Shown: positions 35,609-44,666, numbered from the stretch's first letter. The stretch is 64,000 bases of DNA from Acidobacteriota bacterium (GCA_028875725.1 JAPPCR010000014.1:1-64000); one strand, 5' to 3'. The notes: generated by a model from the letters alone, not told the origin. A program made the numbers and translations.

Positions 35609-36681
35609 CCTGCCGGGTTGGGCGCCAGGTGGGCGAAGCGGCCCGCGTCGCGGCGCTCGCGGTAGCAGTCGACGATCGGTTCGAGGTCGCTCGGGCTGGC
35701 GCCGTGGAGGATGACGCCGTCGGCGCCCAGGTCGAACTGGCCGCGGATCTTCTCGACGCAGCGGGCGGGTGAGCCGGTGGCAGCGGGGGCCAGCCACTCT
35801 TCGGGAATGAGCGTGGCGATCCGTTCGAGTTCCTCCGTCGTGGCCAGGCTGTCGATTGCGCCGCGGAAGCCGGCAACGAGGGGATCGGCGCGGAAGCGCT
35901 CCAGGACCTTCGGGTCCCAGCGGTTCGTCTCGACCATCAGGTCGCCGTAGGCCTGCAGGTAGGTCGCCATCCGGCCGACCGTCTTCTTCAGGCGCACCGG
36001 CTCGGACAGGTGATCGCCGATCGTCGCGAAGCAGGACCAGACCCGGACCGAGGCCGGGTCGCGGCCTGCCTGTTCCGCCGCCCGCTTCACGGTGTCGACG
36101 CAGCGGGCCAGGGTTTCGTCGGTGAAGAACGTGTGGAGCACGACCGCGTCGAAGGCCCGGCCGCCAAGGGCCAGCGAGTTCGGGCCGAAGGCGGTCAGGG
36201 TCATCGGGATCTCGTCGTGCGCCTCGGCACCGAGGCGCAACACGGGGAAGCGGCCCGCCGGCCCATCGTGGCCGACGATGACCTCGCCCCGCCACATCCG
36301 CCGCATCAGCCCGACGAAATCCTCCATCTGCGCGGTGGTGATCCTGGGCAGGCCGAGCGCGTCGAAGACGCGGGCGATGCCGCGGCCCAGGCCCAGCGAG
36401 AAGCGACCGCCGGTCAAGCGGTGCATCGTCAGCGCGTAGGAAGCCGTGATCAGCGGGTGCCGGGTGTTCTGGTTCGTCGCGGCGGTGGCGATGCCGAGTT
36501 CCGTTGAACAGGCCGCGGCGGCGCCGGAGAGGGTGGCCGCCTCCTTGATGTTGAAGCGCTCCGAGATGAACACGGAGCCGAAACCCATCGCCTCGCCGGC
36601 GCGCACCTCCTCGAACAGCTCGGCCGGGGACTCGGGCTGGCCAGCCAGGGTGTAGAAGGCGAGTTCGTTCATCCGCTGCAT
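35605..36681 (-). CDS. LLM-class flavin-dependent (F420-type) oxidoreductase, copy 2
   Basis: A 358-residue luciferase-like monooxygenase/F420 oxidoreductase. FEEVRAGEAMGFGSVFISER, NTRHPLITASYALTMHRLT, GRFSLGLGRGIARVFDALG and ILHGASPSDLEPIVD follow the family order. GGAAGG lies before ATG 36681; a second ATG at 36672 is possible. It is last after the acyl-CoA dehydrogenase run, separated by an 82-bp gap that holds repeat copy D. Confidence 0.87.
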   Translation of the reverse strand: MQRMNELAFYTLAGQPESPAELFEEVRAGEAMGFGSVFISERFNIKEAATLSGAAAACSTELGIATAATNQNTRHPLITASYALTMHRLTGGRFSLGLGRGIARVFDALGLPRITTAQMEDFVGLMRRMWRGEVIVGHDGPAGRFPVLRLGAEAHDEIPMTLTAFGPNSLALGGRAFDAVVLHTFFTDETLARCVDTVKRAAEQAGRDPASVRVWSCFATIGDHLSEPVRLKKTVGRMATYLQAYGDLMVETNRWDPKVLERFRADPLVAGFRGAIDSLATTEELERIATLIPEEWLAPAATGSPARCVEKIRGQFDLGADGVILHGASPSDLEPIVDCYRERRDAGRFAHLAPNPAG

Positions 36682-36713
36682 CGCGGCGATCCTTCCATGG
36701 CCGCCTGCGGCGG

Positions 36714-36745
36714 AAGCCGGCGGGGACGCCGGCGCACCCAGTGTG
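36714..36745 (+). repeat. Interspersed hairpin element, copy D
   Basis: Identical over 32 bp to copy A: stem GCCGGCG/CGCCGGC, GGGA loop, tail GCACCCAGTGTG. Directly before it CCGCC-TGC-GGCGG makes a second small hairpin, so this copy looks like a doublet. It sits between the APH-type gene and the LLM gene. Confidence 0.8.
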
Positions 36746-36763
36746 CGACCCCGTGCGGACTTC

Positions 36764-37840
36764 CTACAGCAGTTCGGCCGAGTCCAGGTCGAGGGCGTGG
36801 CGGGTGTGCCGCCTGGTCATCGCGACGAACATCTCGTTGCCACGCTCCGTCTCGCGGACCATCATCGAGGCGATCACGCAGACGCCGAAGCCGGCGAAGG
36901 CGCCGAGCCGGTAGTCGCTCCAGCAGGCCTCCCGGGAGTAGCCGTCGATGCCGGCGGCGATCAGCCGCTGGTGGTATGCGCCCACGATCTCCTCCTCACA
37001 GCGCCGGCGGAGGGCCGGGTCCAGGCTGCCGCCCAGGAAGTAGGCGACATCGCCCAGCGGACGCCCGATCGTGATGCTCTGCCAGTCGACTGCCGTGATC
37101 GCCGGCGGCGAGGTGCGCGGGTCGATCAGCAGGTTGTCGAGCCGGTAGTCGATGTGGACGAGGGAGAACGGGTCGGGCGCGTCGCCAGTCCAGGCTGACT
37201 CGGCCTCGCCGTAGACGCTGAGGACCTCCCGCGAGTCGTTCTCGAGCCGGTCGCCGTAGCGGTCGAGGAAGCCGGGCAACAGGGTCTGGTAGCGGCGGTG
37301 GTGGGCCGCCGAGAGTTCGGGGCTCGGCCGGCCCAACCACCCCGCTTCGAGCAGGGAGGCATCGTTCCACACCGGGCCGTGCAGGCCGGCGAGTTCGAGC
37401 ACCGCCGCCCGCGCCACGTCTTCCTCGCAGCCGGCGATCTGATCGCCCTGCTCCGCCGGCGCCTCGTCGCTCATCAGGACGGCGAAGTGCGGACCTTGGC
37501 CCTCGATCTCGGCGAAGTAGCAGCGCGGCGTCGAGATCGCGAGACGGGCCTGAATCTCCTGGTAGAAGCGCACTTCCTTCAGGTAGTTCCGCAGCACGAC
37601 GCCGGTCGCCCGGCTGGACGGATCGTCGGACGGGAACTTCCCCACCAGGGTGCGGGGCGCGCCCGCCGCGCCTTCGCCGTACTCCAGGCGGTAGCGAATG
37701 CAGCGTCCGAGTTGCCCGGTGCCGATGTCGGAGGCCTCGAAGCCGAGCACCTCGACCTCGTGGCCCGCCGCGCGGAGCTGCTCGGCGAGCCACGCTGCGC
37801 TGACTTCCTCAGCCGTGGGAGTGAACGGCGCCGAAGTCAC
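36764..37840 (-). CDS. APH/EcK-like phosphotransferase
   Basis: A 358-residue kinase-fold protein of the aminoglycoside-phosphotransferase superfamily. The catalytic segment is SLVHIDYRLDNLLID (the usual HGD reads HID), followed by ITAVDWQSITIGRPLGDVAY as the metal-binding loop. GTG 37840 overlaps the preceding stop (GTGA). Members of this group fused or linked to acyl-CoA dehydrogenases (ACAD10/11, LvaA) phosphorylate hydroxyacyl-CoAs, and two such dehydrogenases are in the same operon here, so that role is more likely than drug resistance. Confidence 0.82.
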   Translation of the reverse strand: MTSAPFTPTAEEVSAAWLAEQLRAAGHEVEVLGFEASDIGTGQLGRCIRYRLEYGEGAAGAPRTLVGKFPSDDPSSRATGVVLRNYLKEVRFYQEIQARLAISTPRCYFAEIEGQGPHFAVLMSDEAPAEQGDQIAGCEEDVARAAVLELAGLHGPVWNDASLLEAGWLGRPSPELSAAHHRRYQTLLPGFLDRYGDRLENDSREVLSVYGEAESAWTGDAPDPFSLVHIDYRLDNLLIDPRTSPPAITAVDWQSITIGRPLGDVAYFLGGSLDPALRRRCEEEIVGAYHQRLIAAGIDGYSREACWSDYRLGAFAGFGVCVIASMMVRETERGNEMFVAMTRRHTRHALDLDSAELL

Positions 37841-39642
37841 TCGGCCGCCTGGCGCTCGCGCCACCAGCCCGGACCGGTCCGCGACGGCCAGCCCTCGGGC
37901 GCGGTCGGCCACAGGAGGATCGTGCCCATCGGACCGAGTTCGACGCCGCGGATGTCGTCGTTGAAGACCCAGAGGAAGCTGACGTGGAACAGGAACAGGA
38001 CCGGCTGGTCGCGATAGACCTCGCGGTGGATCTCCCGGTAGATCGCCGCGCGTCTCTCGCTGTCCTGCTCCCGCTTGCCGAGTTCGAAGAGCTCGTCGAC
38101 CCTGGGGTTCGAGTAGCCGCCGCTGTTGCGGCCGCCGTCGTAGGCGTCGGTGGCCAGCTGGTTGCGGAGAGCATTCGGGTCCTGGGTCGTGCCGACAATC
38201 GTCCCGAGCGCCTGGAACTCGTGGGCGAGCCGCCTCTCGTTGAGCGAAGCGCTTTCGTAGGCGCGGGTGACCATCTCGACCCCGAGCCGGCGGAAGTCCT
38301 CGCGCAGGATGTCGAGCGTCCGCGGCACGTAGGTCAGGCCGGCGGTGTACGACAGCTCGAAGCTGAAGCGGACCCGCTCACCGTCGATCTCCTTGTAGCG
38401 CCAACCCGTGTCGGGGTCGGCGAGCCAGCCGGCCTGGTCGAGAAGCTCGGCGGCGCGCTCCAGGTCGTAGTCGAGCGCCTGCTCCAGGATCGCCGGCTCG
38501 TAGTCCCAGCGGCGTTCTTCCACCATGTAGCCGTAGGAACGCCGGTACAGGCCGTGGCCGACCCGGCGCAGGACGGTCTCGGCATCGTAGGCGTGGGCGA
38601 GCGCCCGGCGCACCAGGGGGTCGGCGAAGAAAGGATTGCTGCCGTCCATGTTCCAGAGGAGGCCAAGCAGCAGCGCCGACGCGTGGCGGCCCTTCACGCC
38701 TCTCTCCTCGAACAGCTCCCCTTTCGCCTGCCGGGCGAAGATGTTCGCGTCGACGTAGACCTGGTCGTACTCGCCTCCCAGGAACTGCAGGAAGGCGAGG
38801 TTCCGGTCCGGCTGGAACTTGAAGATCATCGTCTTCGCGGCCGGCGGCGCGCGGTCGAACAGGTAGTGGTCTTCCCACCGCTCGAGGACGACCCGATCGT
38901 TGTTCCGCCATTCCACGAAGCGGAACGGGCCGCTGCCGATCACCGCCTCGCGGCCGTAGCGGTTGTAGTAGGGCGAGGACCGGAGCGTCGGATCGGCGGC
39001 GCGCTCGGCGGCGTCGCCCACGATATGGAGCGGCATGATGGGAAAGGCGAGCGCCTCCAGGCGAAGCTGCGGCGCCAGGAGCCCGGCGAAGTCGAAGCGC
39101 ACCCGGTGCTCGCCTGGCGCCGTGGCCCCGACGACGAGGTCGCGCGTCGTCGGCCAGTAGCTCACCGGTACCCGTTCGTCGCGCAGGGCTTCGAGCGAGA
39201 ACACGACGTCGTGCGCGGTCCAGGGTGCGCCGTCGTGCCAGCGCAGCTCGGGATTCAACTCCAGGGTGACGGAGCGCAGATCCTCGGACGGTTGCACCGC
39301 GAGGACGACGTTGGAGTTCCAGTCGTAGTCCGACGGGTTGCCGTGGCGGACGACGAGCCACTCGAAGAGCATCCCGAACATCGTCCACGCGGAAGCCGCG
39401 CCGGAGGGAAAGAGTGGATTGAGCGTCGCAGGCTGCGAGAAGTCGTGCCGGACGATCGTCGTCGCGGTGTCGGCCCGTTGCCGCTCGGTGACCGGGTACA
39501 ACTCGTGCAACGACGGCGGATCGACGAGAGGATCGGCCAACGGGTCGTAGTCGCCGCCGGTCTCGACCACGGGAAGCGGATGGCCGCAGGCGCCGGCCAG
39601 CAGGCCGGCCGCCACTGCCAGCCACCGCGCCCGGGCCTTCAC
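37837..39642 (-). CDS. ABC-type oligopeptide-like substrate-binding lipoprotein
   Basis: A 601-residue family-5 (DppA/OppA-like) binding protein. Lipobox LAGAC near residue 19 anchors it. Family features: VVLAVQPSEDLRSVTLELNP, ELRWHDGAPWTAHDVVFSLE and GSGPFRFVEWRNNDRVVLER. There are no permease or ATPase genes nearby, so it is an orphan binding protein or uses a remote transporter. GTG start and stop both overlap neighbours by 4 bp, tying it to the dehydrogenases and the kinase. Confidence 0.87.
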   Translation of the reverse strand: MKARARWLAVAAGLLAGACGHPLPVVETGGDYDPLADPLVDPPSLHELYPVTERQRADTATTIVRHDFSQPATLNPLFPSGAASAWTMFGMLFEWLVVRHGNPSDYDWNSNVVLAVQPSEDLRSVTLELNPELRWHDGAPWTAHDVVFSLEALRDERVPVSYWPTTRDLVVGATAPGEHRVRFDFAGLLAPQLRLEALAFPIMPLHIVGDAAERAADPTLRSSPYYNRYGREAVIGSGPFRFVEWRNNDRVVLERWEDHYLFDRAPPAAKTMIFKFQPDRNLAFLQFLGGEYDQVYVDANIFARQAKGELFEERGVKGRHASALLLGLLWNMDGSNPFFADPLVRRALAHAYDAETVLRRVGHGLYRRSYGYMVEERRWDYEPAILEQALDYDLERAAELLDQAGWLADPDTGWRYKEIDGERVRFSFELSYTAGLTYVPRTLDILREDFRRLGVEMVTRAYESASLNERRLAHEFQALGTIVGTTQDPNALRNQLATDAYDGGRNSGGYSNPRVDELFELGKREQDSERRAAIYREIHREVYRDQPVLFLFHVSFLWVFNDDIRGVELGPMGTILLWPTAPEGWPSRTGPGWWRERQAAE

Positions 39643-40883
39643 GCGTTGCGCTTGATGTCCCGGAACGGGCCCTGGTCGGCGCGGTACCCCTTCGGCATCC
39701 CCAGCACGCGCTCGGAGATGATGTTGCGCTGGATCTCGTCCGTGCCGCCGGCGATCGAGATCGCCGGCACCGAGACGAGGACTTCCGCGATGATCCCGTC
39801 CGCGGCGGAGTCGGACCCGCTCAGCAGGGCGTCGGCGCCCGAGATCATCGTGTGGACGTGGGAAGCCTGGCGCGCGATGACGCTCGCCGCGAGCTTGCCG
39901 ATCGACCCGGCGGGGATGATCTCCGTGGTGCCGGCTTTGCGCTTGGCCTCCGCGCCGTCGGAGGCGAGCCTCGCCCCGGTGTACAGGCAGATCAGCTTCG
40001 CGATCTCCTGCCGCGTCGCCGGATCGTTGATCGCGCCGGTCTCCCGGGCGCGGGGCAGGACGAGATCCACCCGGCCCTCGCGTTGTGGATACCAGGTGTA
40101 GGGCTCGGTCGCGATCCGGAGTTCCTCTTCGTACTCCGCGTAGATGGGCCCCTGTTTCCGCCCGTCAAGCGAGGATCCCCGGACCCGGCGGCTGAAGCCG
40201 CGACGTTCGAAGGAGAGCGTTGTCTTCGCCACGTGCCAGCCGTTGCCCTCGCCGCCGATCAGGTCCTCGGGCGCCACGACGGCATTCGTCATGAAGACCT
40301 CGTTGAACGACTGGTGGCCGTTCATCTGCCTGAGCGGCCGCGCCTCGACACCGGGCTGGCGCATGTCGAGCAGGAAGTAGCTGATCCCCTGGTGCTTCGG
40401 CACGTCCCAGTCGGTGCGCGCGACGAGCAGGCCGAAGTCCGCGTGGTGCGCGCTCGTGTTCCAGACCTTCTGGCCGTTGACGATCCACTTCCCGCCCTTG
40501 AACTCGGCCCGGGTGCTGAGGCCCGCTAGGTCGGAGCCGCTGCCCGGCTCGCTGAAGAGCTGGCACCAGGTGTGCTCGCCGGTCAGGATGGGTCGCAGGA
40601 AGCGCCGCTTCTGGTCGTCCGATCCGCAGGCCAGGATCGTCTCGGAAGCCAGCCCTCGCGGGCCGACCTGAGCGGCCGGAACCACGTCCCTCTCCCTGAA
40701 GACTTCGTTGACGACCATGGTCTGGTCGAGCGTGAAGCCGCGTCCGTACCACTCCTCGGGCCAGTGCGGCGCCGCCCAGCCGCCTTCGAGCAGGATCTCC
40801 CGCCACTCGATCAGGGGACGGTCGACGCGCCACTTCTCGTCGAGCCAGGCCGAAACCTCGCGCCGGATCCCCTCAGGAGTCAT
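39639..40883 (-). CDS. Acyl-CoA dehydrogenase, second of pair
   Basis: A 414-residue FAD enzyme that makes an enoyl-CoA. Marks are CQLFSEPGSGSDLAGLSTRA (flavin-binding loop), KVWNTSAHHADFGLLVARTD and the C-terminal SIAGGTDEIQRNIISERVLG. The catalytic base of this class is hard to place by eye. Coupled by 4-bp overlaps to the other dehydrogenase and to the binding protein. The two dehydrogenases probably form a heteromer, as is common for branched or steroid-side-chain substrates. Confidence 0.9.
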   Translation of the reverse strand: MTPEGIRREVSAWLDEKWRVDRPLIEWREILLEGGWAAPHWPEEWYGRGFTLDQTMVVNEVFRERDVVPAAQVGPRGLASETILACGSDDQKRRFLRPILTGEHTWCQLFSEPGSGSDLAGLSTRAEFKGGKWIVNGQKVWNTSAHHADFGLLVARTDWDVPKHQGISYFLLDMRQPGVEARPLRQMNGHQSFNEVFMTNAVVAPEDLIGGEGNGWHVAKTTLSFERRGFSRRVRGSSLDGRKQGPIYAEYEEELRIATEPYTWYPQREGRVDLVLPRARETGAINDPATRQEIAKLICLYTGARLASDGAEAKRKAGTTEIIPAGSIGKLAASVIARQASHVHTMISGADALLSGSDSAADGIIAEVLVSVPAISIAGGTDEIQRNIISERVLGMPKGYRADQGPFRDIKRNA

Positions 40884-41980
40884 GCCGCGCCCTCCAGCAT
40901 CGTCATCATCCGTTCCCGGTGGATCGCCGGCGTGCCGAACAGCACCTCGGAACCCTTGGCCCGCTTGAACCAGAGGTGGGTGTCGTTCTCCCAGGTGAAG
41001 CCGATCCCGCCCCGCAACTGGATACCGGCTCTCGCGGCGCTCATGTAGGCGTCGGCGGCTGCCGCCTTCGCCATGCTGGCGGCGTAGGGCTCCCCCTCGC
41101 CGGCGCTGAGGCAGCGCGCCGAGTGGTGGGTGAGCGCCCGGGCGATCTCGATCTCGAGCAGCAGATCGGCGCAGCGGTGCTTGAGCGCCTGGAAGGAGCC
41201 GATCGGCCGGCCGAACTGGTAACGCTCCTTCGTGTAGTTCACCGTGGTCTCGAAGAGATGCTGCGCGCCGCCGATCATCTCGTGGGCAAGAGCGGAGCAG
41301 ATCCGGTCCCAGATCCGATCCAGGGCGTCGCCGGTCACATCGCCGACGCGGCGGGCCGGAACGTCGGTGAACACGACCCGGGACAGCTTGCGGGTCGGAT
41401 CGACGACCTGGAGAGGCTCGACCGAGAGACCGGATGCGCCGGCTTCGACCGCGTGAAGCCCGAGTCCGCCGGCGCCGCTTGCTGTGACCAGCAGCAGGTC
41501 GGCGACGTGGGCATCGACGGCCATCCCGGCCGTCCCGGACAGCTTCCCGTCCTCCGCCGCGCGGATCGACCCGCCGACGCCGGCCGGACCGTTCAGGTCG
41601 TCGAGCACCAGGGTGGCGATCGTCGAGCCGTTGGCTATGCCCGGCAGCAGCGCCTGCCGCTCCGACTCGCTCGCCGCCTCGAGCAGCGCGGTCCCGGCCA
41701 TCACCGCCGAAGCGAACCAGGGACCGCAGAACAGCGTCCGCCCCATCTCCTCTGCGACGATGCCGAGTTCGACCGCGCCGCCGCCGGCGCCGCCAAAGGC
41801 CTCCGGGACGTGGACGCCGGCCAGCCCGGCGTCGCCGCAGAGTTCCTGCCAGACCGCCTCGTCGTAGCCCCGATCCGAGGCCATCTGCTCGCGGACGGCC
41901 GTCGCCGGCGACTTGTCGCGCAAGGCGCGCGACACGACGTCGCGGAGAAGGTTCTGCTCCTTCGAGAACTCCGTCTGCAC
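40880..41980 (-). CDS. Acyl-CoA dehydrogenase, first of pair
   Basis: A 366-residue acyl-CoA dehydrogenase-like protein. GTG 41980 is chosen because AGGAGG stands four bases upstream; an in-frame GTG at 41998 is the alternative. It contains FSKEQNLLRDVVSRALRDKS, GFTWENDTHLWFKRAKGSEV at the C-terminal end and FQALKHRCADLLLEIEIARA in the helical domain. The flavin loop is less canonical than in its partner, which fits the inactive-half role seen in heteromeric pairs. First gene of the operon. Confidence 0.85.
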   Translation of the reverse strand: MQTEFSKEQNLLRDVVSRALRDKSPATAVREQMASDRGYDEAVWQELCGDAGLAGVHVPEAFGGAGGGAVELGIVAEEMGRTLFCGPWFASAVMAGTALLEAASESERQALLPGIANGSTIATLVLDDLNGPAGVGGSIRAAEDGKLSGTAGMAVDAHVADLLLVTASGAGGLGLHAVEAGASGLSVEPLQVVDPTRKLSRVVFTDVPARRVGDVTGDALDRIWDRICSALAHEMIGGAQHLFETTVNYTKERYQFGRPIGSFQALKHRCADLLLEIEIARALTHHSARCLSAGEGEPYAASMAKAAAADAYMSAARAGIQLRGGIGFTWENDTHLWFKRAKGSEVLFGTPAIHRERMMTMLEGAA

Positions 41981-42105
41981 GCTACCTCCTGTCGCCACGC
42001 ATCAGCCTGGGTCCGCAGCGTACCCGAGGGGGATAGAGTCGCGATGGCCCCGGAGCCAGCATCTCCTGAGTGACCAGCCACCACTTTACTCGCGCCAGGC
42101 CAGGC

Positions 42106-42762
42106 ATGACAGAGTCCAGCCCCTTGAATTCGAGAACCGACGGCCAGGCCGCGAGGCGACCACGCCGTACCCAGGCCGAACGGCGGGCCGAGTCGGAACG
42201 CGAGATTCTGCGCGCGGCCGCGACGCTGTTCGGCCGCCAGGGCTACATCGCAACGACGCTGGAGCAGATCGGCAAGGAAGCCGGGTACTCGAGCGCCCTC
42301 GTATCGCTCCGCTACGGCTCCAAGGAAGGGATCGTCGAGGCGATCGTCGATCGCTCCCAGACCAGGGCGAGCGACGCTGTCTTCGAACCGGAAGAGGGCG
42401 TGACCGGCATGGCCGCCCTGAACCGCATCTTCACCGGCTACTCGGAACTGCTCCGTGACGCCGAGCAGTGGATGCGCGCGCTGTTCATGCTGATGACGGA
42501 CTCGCTCGGGCCCCTGGATCGGAAGATCGACCTGTTTCGCGCCGCCAACGACCGCTTCGCCGCCGCCATCGAGCAGGCCGTTCACGAAGGGCAGGAGGCC
42601 GGCGAGATCCGGACCGATGTCGATTCGACCGGGACGGCGTTCGAGATTCTCGCTTCGATCAGAGGCACGACGCTCCTCTGGCTGCTCGACCCGGAGAAGA
42701 TCGATCTCGTCGCGGCCGTCGAGGATCTCCGCGCGAGCGTCGAGGACCGACTGTCGACCTGA
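42106..42762 (+). CDS. TetR-family transcriptional regulator
   Basis: A 218-residue repressor with N-terminal TetR helix-turn-helix: RAAATLFGRQGYIATTLEQI, then GKEAGYSSALVSLRYGSKEG. The C-terminal ligand domain is all-helical. It is divergent from the acyl-CoA dehydrogenase operon (about 125 bp between starts), the usual place for a local fatty-acyl or drug-responsive repressor, so that operon is its likely target. A GTG at 42070 is an alternative start. Confidence 0.87.
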   Translation: MTESSPLNSRTDGQAARRPRRTQAERRAESEREILRAAATLFGRQGYIATTLEQIGKEAGYSSALVSLRYGSKEGIVEAIVDRSQTRASDAVFEPEEGVTGMAALNRIFTGYSELLRDAEQWMRALFMLMTDSLGPLDRKIDLFRAANDRFAAAIEQAVHEGQEAGEIRTDVDSTGTAFEILASIRGTTLLWLLDPEKIDLVAAVEDLRASVEDRLST

Positions 42763-42791
42763 GCAGGCGACGCCTCCTCGGGCGTCAAGCT

Positions 42792-43664
42792 TCAGTCCGC
42801 TTCCGGCTCGAGCTTGTCCTGAGTCTTCGTCTGGAAGTCGGCCGCGCCGTGACGCTCGCGTAGCTGGGTTTCCGGCGGTCCCCACGCGCGGTTCACCATC
42901 CGGCCGCGCTTCACGGCCGGACGCTTGGCGATCTCGCGGCCCCACCGGTTCACGTTCTCGTAACTCTGTCCCTCGATGAACTCGCCGGCCTCGTACAGAT
43001 GACCGGCGGCCAGCGCGCCGTACCAGGGCCAGATCGCCATGTCGGCGATGGAGTACTCGTCCCCCGCCATGTAGCGGGCGTCCGCCAGGTGACGGTCGAG
43101 CACGTCGAGCTGACGCTTCACTTCCATCGTGAACCGGTCGATCGCGTACTCGATCTTCTCAGGCGCGTAGGCATAGAAGTGGCCGAAGCCGCCGCCCAGG
43201 TAGGGCGCGCTCCCCATCTGCCAGAACAGCCAGGACAGGCACTCCGTTCGGGGGCCATGTTCCCGCGGCAGGAAGTCGCCGAACTTCTCAGCCAGGTAGA
43301 TGAGGATGGCTCCCGATTCGAAGACGCGGGTGGGCGGCTCCGTGCCGTGGTCGACGAGCGCCGGGATCTTGGAGTTCGGGTTCGCCGCAACGAAGCCGCT
43401 CGAGAACTGGGCGCCGTCGCCGATGTTGATCAGGTAGGCGTCGTACTCCGCGTCGCGACCAAGCTCCAGGAGCTCCTCGAGCATCACCGTGACCTTCACT
43501 CCGTTCGGAGTGGCGAGCGAGTAGAGCTGAAGCGGATGCTCGCCCACCGGCAGCTCCGCGTCGTGCGTTGGGCCGGCGATCGGCCGGTTGATCTTGGCGA
43601 AGCGGCCACCGCTCTCGGTGTCCCACTTCCAGACCTTGGGCGGGGTGTACTGCGAGTCGTTCAT
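42792..43664 (-). CDS. Glutathione S-transferase, YghU-like (nu class)
   Basis: A 290-residue GST-fold protein. The N-terminal thioredoxin-like domain has LYSLATPNGVKVTVMLEELL, matching YghU, and NPNSKIPALVDHG with VFESGAILIYLAEKFG, the glutathione-binding segment. The C-terminal helical domain has YSIADMAIWPWYG. YghU-type enzymes reduce disulfides and peroxides with two bound glutathiones. The host appears to make bacillithiol, so which thiol is used here is open. Start ATG 43664 by homology of the N-terminus. Confidence 0.87.
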   Translation of the reverse strand: MNDSQYTPPKVWKWDTESGGRFAKINRPIAGPTHDAELPVGEHPLQLYSLATPNGVKVTVMLEELLELGRDAEYDAYLINIGDGAQFSSGFVAANPNSKIPALVDHGTEPPTRVFESGAILIYLAEKFGDFLPREHGPRTECLSWLFWQMGSAPYLGGGFGHFYAYAPEKIEYAIDRFTMEVKRQLDVLDRHLADARYMAGDEYSIADMAIWPWYGALAAGHLYEAGEFIEGQSYENVNRWGREIAKRPAVKRGRMVNRAWGPPETQLRERHGAADFQTKTQDKLEPEAD

Positions 43665-43685
43665 GGCAGTGCCTCGTGAAGACGG

Positions 43686-43762
43686 TGGTGCACCCTGGAG
43701 GAGTCGAACCCCCAACCTTTGGATCCGTAGTCCAACGCTCTATCCAGTTGAGCTAAGGGTGC
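43686..43762 (-). tRNA. tRNA-Arg (anticodon ACG)
   Basis: A 77-nt cloverleaf with encoded CCA. The acceptor GCACCCT pairs with AGGGTGC, the D-arm is GCTC-AACTGGATA-GAGC, the anticodon stem TTGGA/TCCAA holds loop CTACGGA, and the T-arm has TTCGACT. The anticodon is at 43726-43728 on the complementary strand. ACG is expected to be deaminated to ICG. Confidence 0.95.
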
Positions 43763-43835
43763 ATTTCAGGCCGCCGCACCGAGCGAGTGCGGAACCCTAG
43801 CAGCTTGCCGATGAGAAGGGGAGCGGCGCCGGCTC

Positions 43836-44666
43836 CTAGCCGGAGAGGTCGATGAAGCGGTCGCACTGGGCCCGCACCAGCGCGTCGCCTCCAGCACCCC
43901 CGAGACCGATCACGGTCACGCCGTTCTGTTGCAGCTTGGCGACCAGAGGCAGCATCTGCACCGACGTCGCGCCCAGCACCACCGTGCCCACGCCGCGCTT
44001 CGTGTAGCAGAGTTCCAGAGCATCCACGACGATCCGCACCGCGGCGGAGCAACCGCGCACTTCCGTGCCCGAGGGCACGTCGACGACTTCGACCCCTCCG
44101 CCGTGGAGCGCCTTGCGATCGAGTCGCTCGTCGCTCGCATCGGCATAGACGCGGCGCAGGACGAGCTGTCCGAGTTCGCCGTCCAGCCGGGCGAGCAGCC
44201 CCTCCGTATCGAGCTCCGACTCGCCCTCCAGGCTGCGCTCCAACCCGCCGAGGTCGAGAAGTGCGGCCGCGCGGCCCGCTTTGCCGGACCTCGCTGCCGG
44301 CGGGGTGGCGCCGCCGCGGCGCCCGCCGCGGCGCCGACGCCGGCGTCGTTTTGCCGGTGCGGGTGCCGCGGCCTCAGCGGCCTCCGTGGCTTCAGCGGCC
44401 TCTGTGGCCTCCGCGGCCTCCGTGGCCTCCGTGGTCACCTGGGCCTCCGTCATCGCCTGGGCCGGCTCCGCCGGTTCGGTCGCCGCCTCCAGCGCGGCGG
44501 ACACGGCGGGCTCTACGGGTTCCGCCGGCGCGGCGTCCTCAGCCGCCGCCTTTGAGCTGCCTTCCTTAGCCTCCTCGGGCTGGTCCTCGCTCTCGGCGCT
44601 TACTGCTGCCTGTCGCGCAGGTTCACGGCTCTCCTCCGCCGCCGGTCTCCGCCACCAGGGATTCAC
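43836..44666 (-). CDS. NYN-domain (PIN-like) putative RNase with disordered Arg-rich N-terminus
   Basis: A 276-residue protein from GTG 44666. Residues about 1-100 are Ala/Glu/Thr/Pro-rich low complexity with a TEAAEA repeat. Then comes a basic tract (KRRRRRRRGGRRGG), a likely RNA-binding region. The C-terminal part has the LabA/NYN core: RRVYADAS, CSAAVRIVVDALELCYTKRG, TVVLGATSVQMLPLVAKLQQ, NGVTVIGLGG. The first catalytic strand reads ALLDLGGL, keeping Asp but losing the usual Asn. Probably a cytosolic RNA-binding or RNA-cleaving protein. Confidence 0.75.
   Translation of the reverse strand: MNPWWRRPAAEESREPARQAAVSAESEDQPEEAKEGSSKAAAEDAAPAEPVEPAVSAALEAATEPAEPAQAMTEAQVTTEATEAAEATEAAEATEAAEAAAPAPAKRRRRRRRGGRRGGATPPAARSGKAGRAAALLDLGGLERSLEGESELDTEGLLARLDGELGQLVLRRVYADASDERLDRKALHGGGVEVVDVPSGTEVRGCSAAVRIVVDALELCYTKRGVGTVVLGATSVQMLPLVAKLQQNGVTVIGLGGAGGDALVRAQCDRFIDLSG
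44364..44437 (-). repeat. In-gene tandem repeat coding for TEAAEA units
   Basis: About four near-identical 18-base units (plus-strand GCGGCCTCCGTGGC-like) inside the NYN gene. They code for a run of TEAAEA in the disordered N-terminus. Repeat number may vary between strains by slippage. Confidence 0.65.

Noticed and set aside
43686..43762. tRNA-Arg as an attachment site
   Set aside because: No duplicate of the tRNA end and no phage or integrase gene near it.
44364..44437. Possible CRISPR-like or other tandem array
   Set aside because: The 18-base units have no spacers, keep one reading frame and simply code for TEAAEA in the NYN protein. No CRISPR array or cas gene was seen anywhere in the window.
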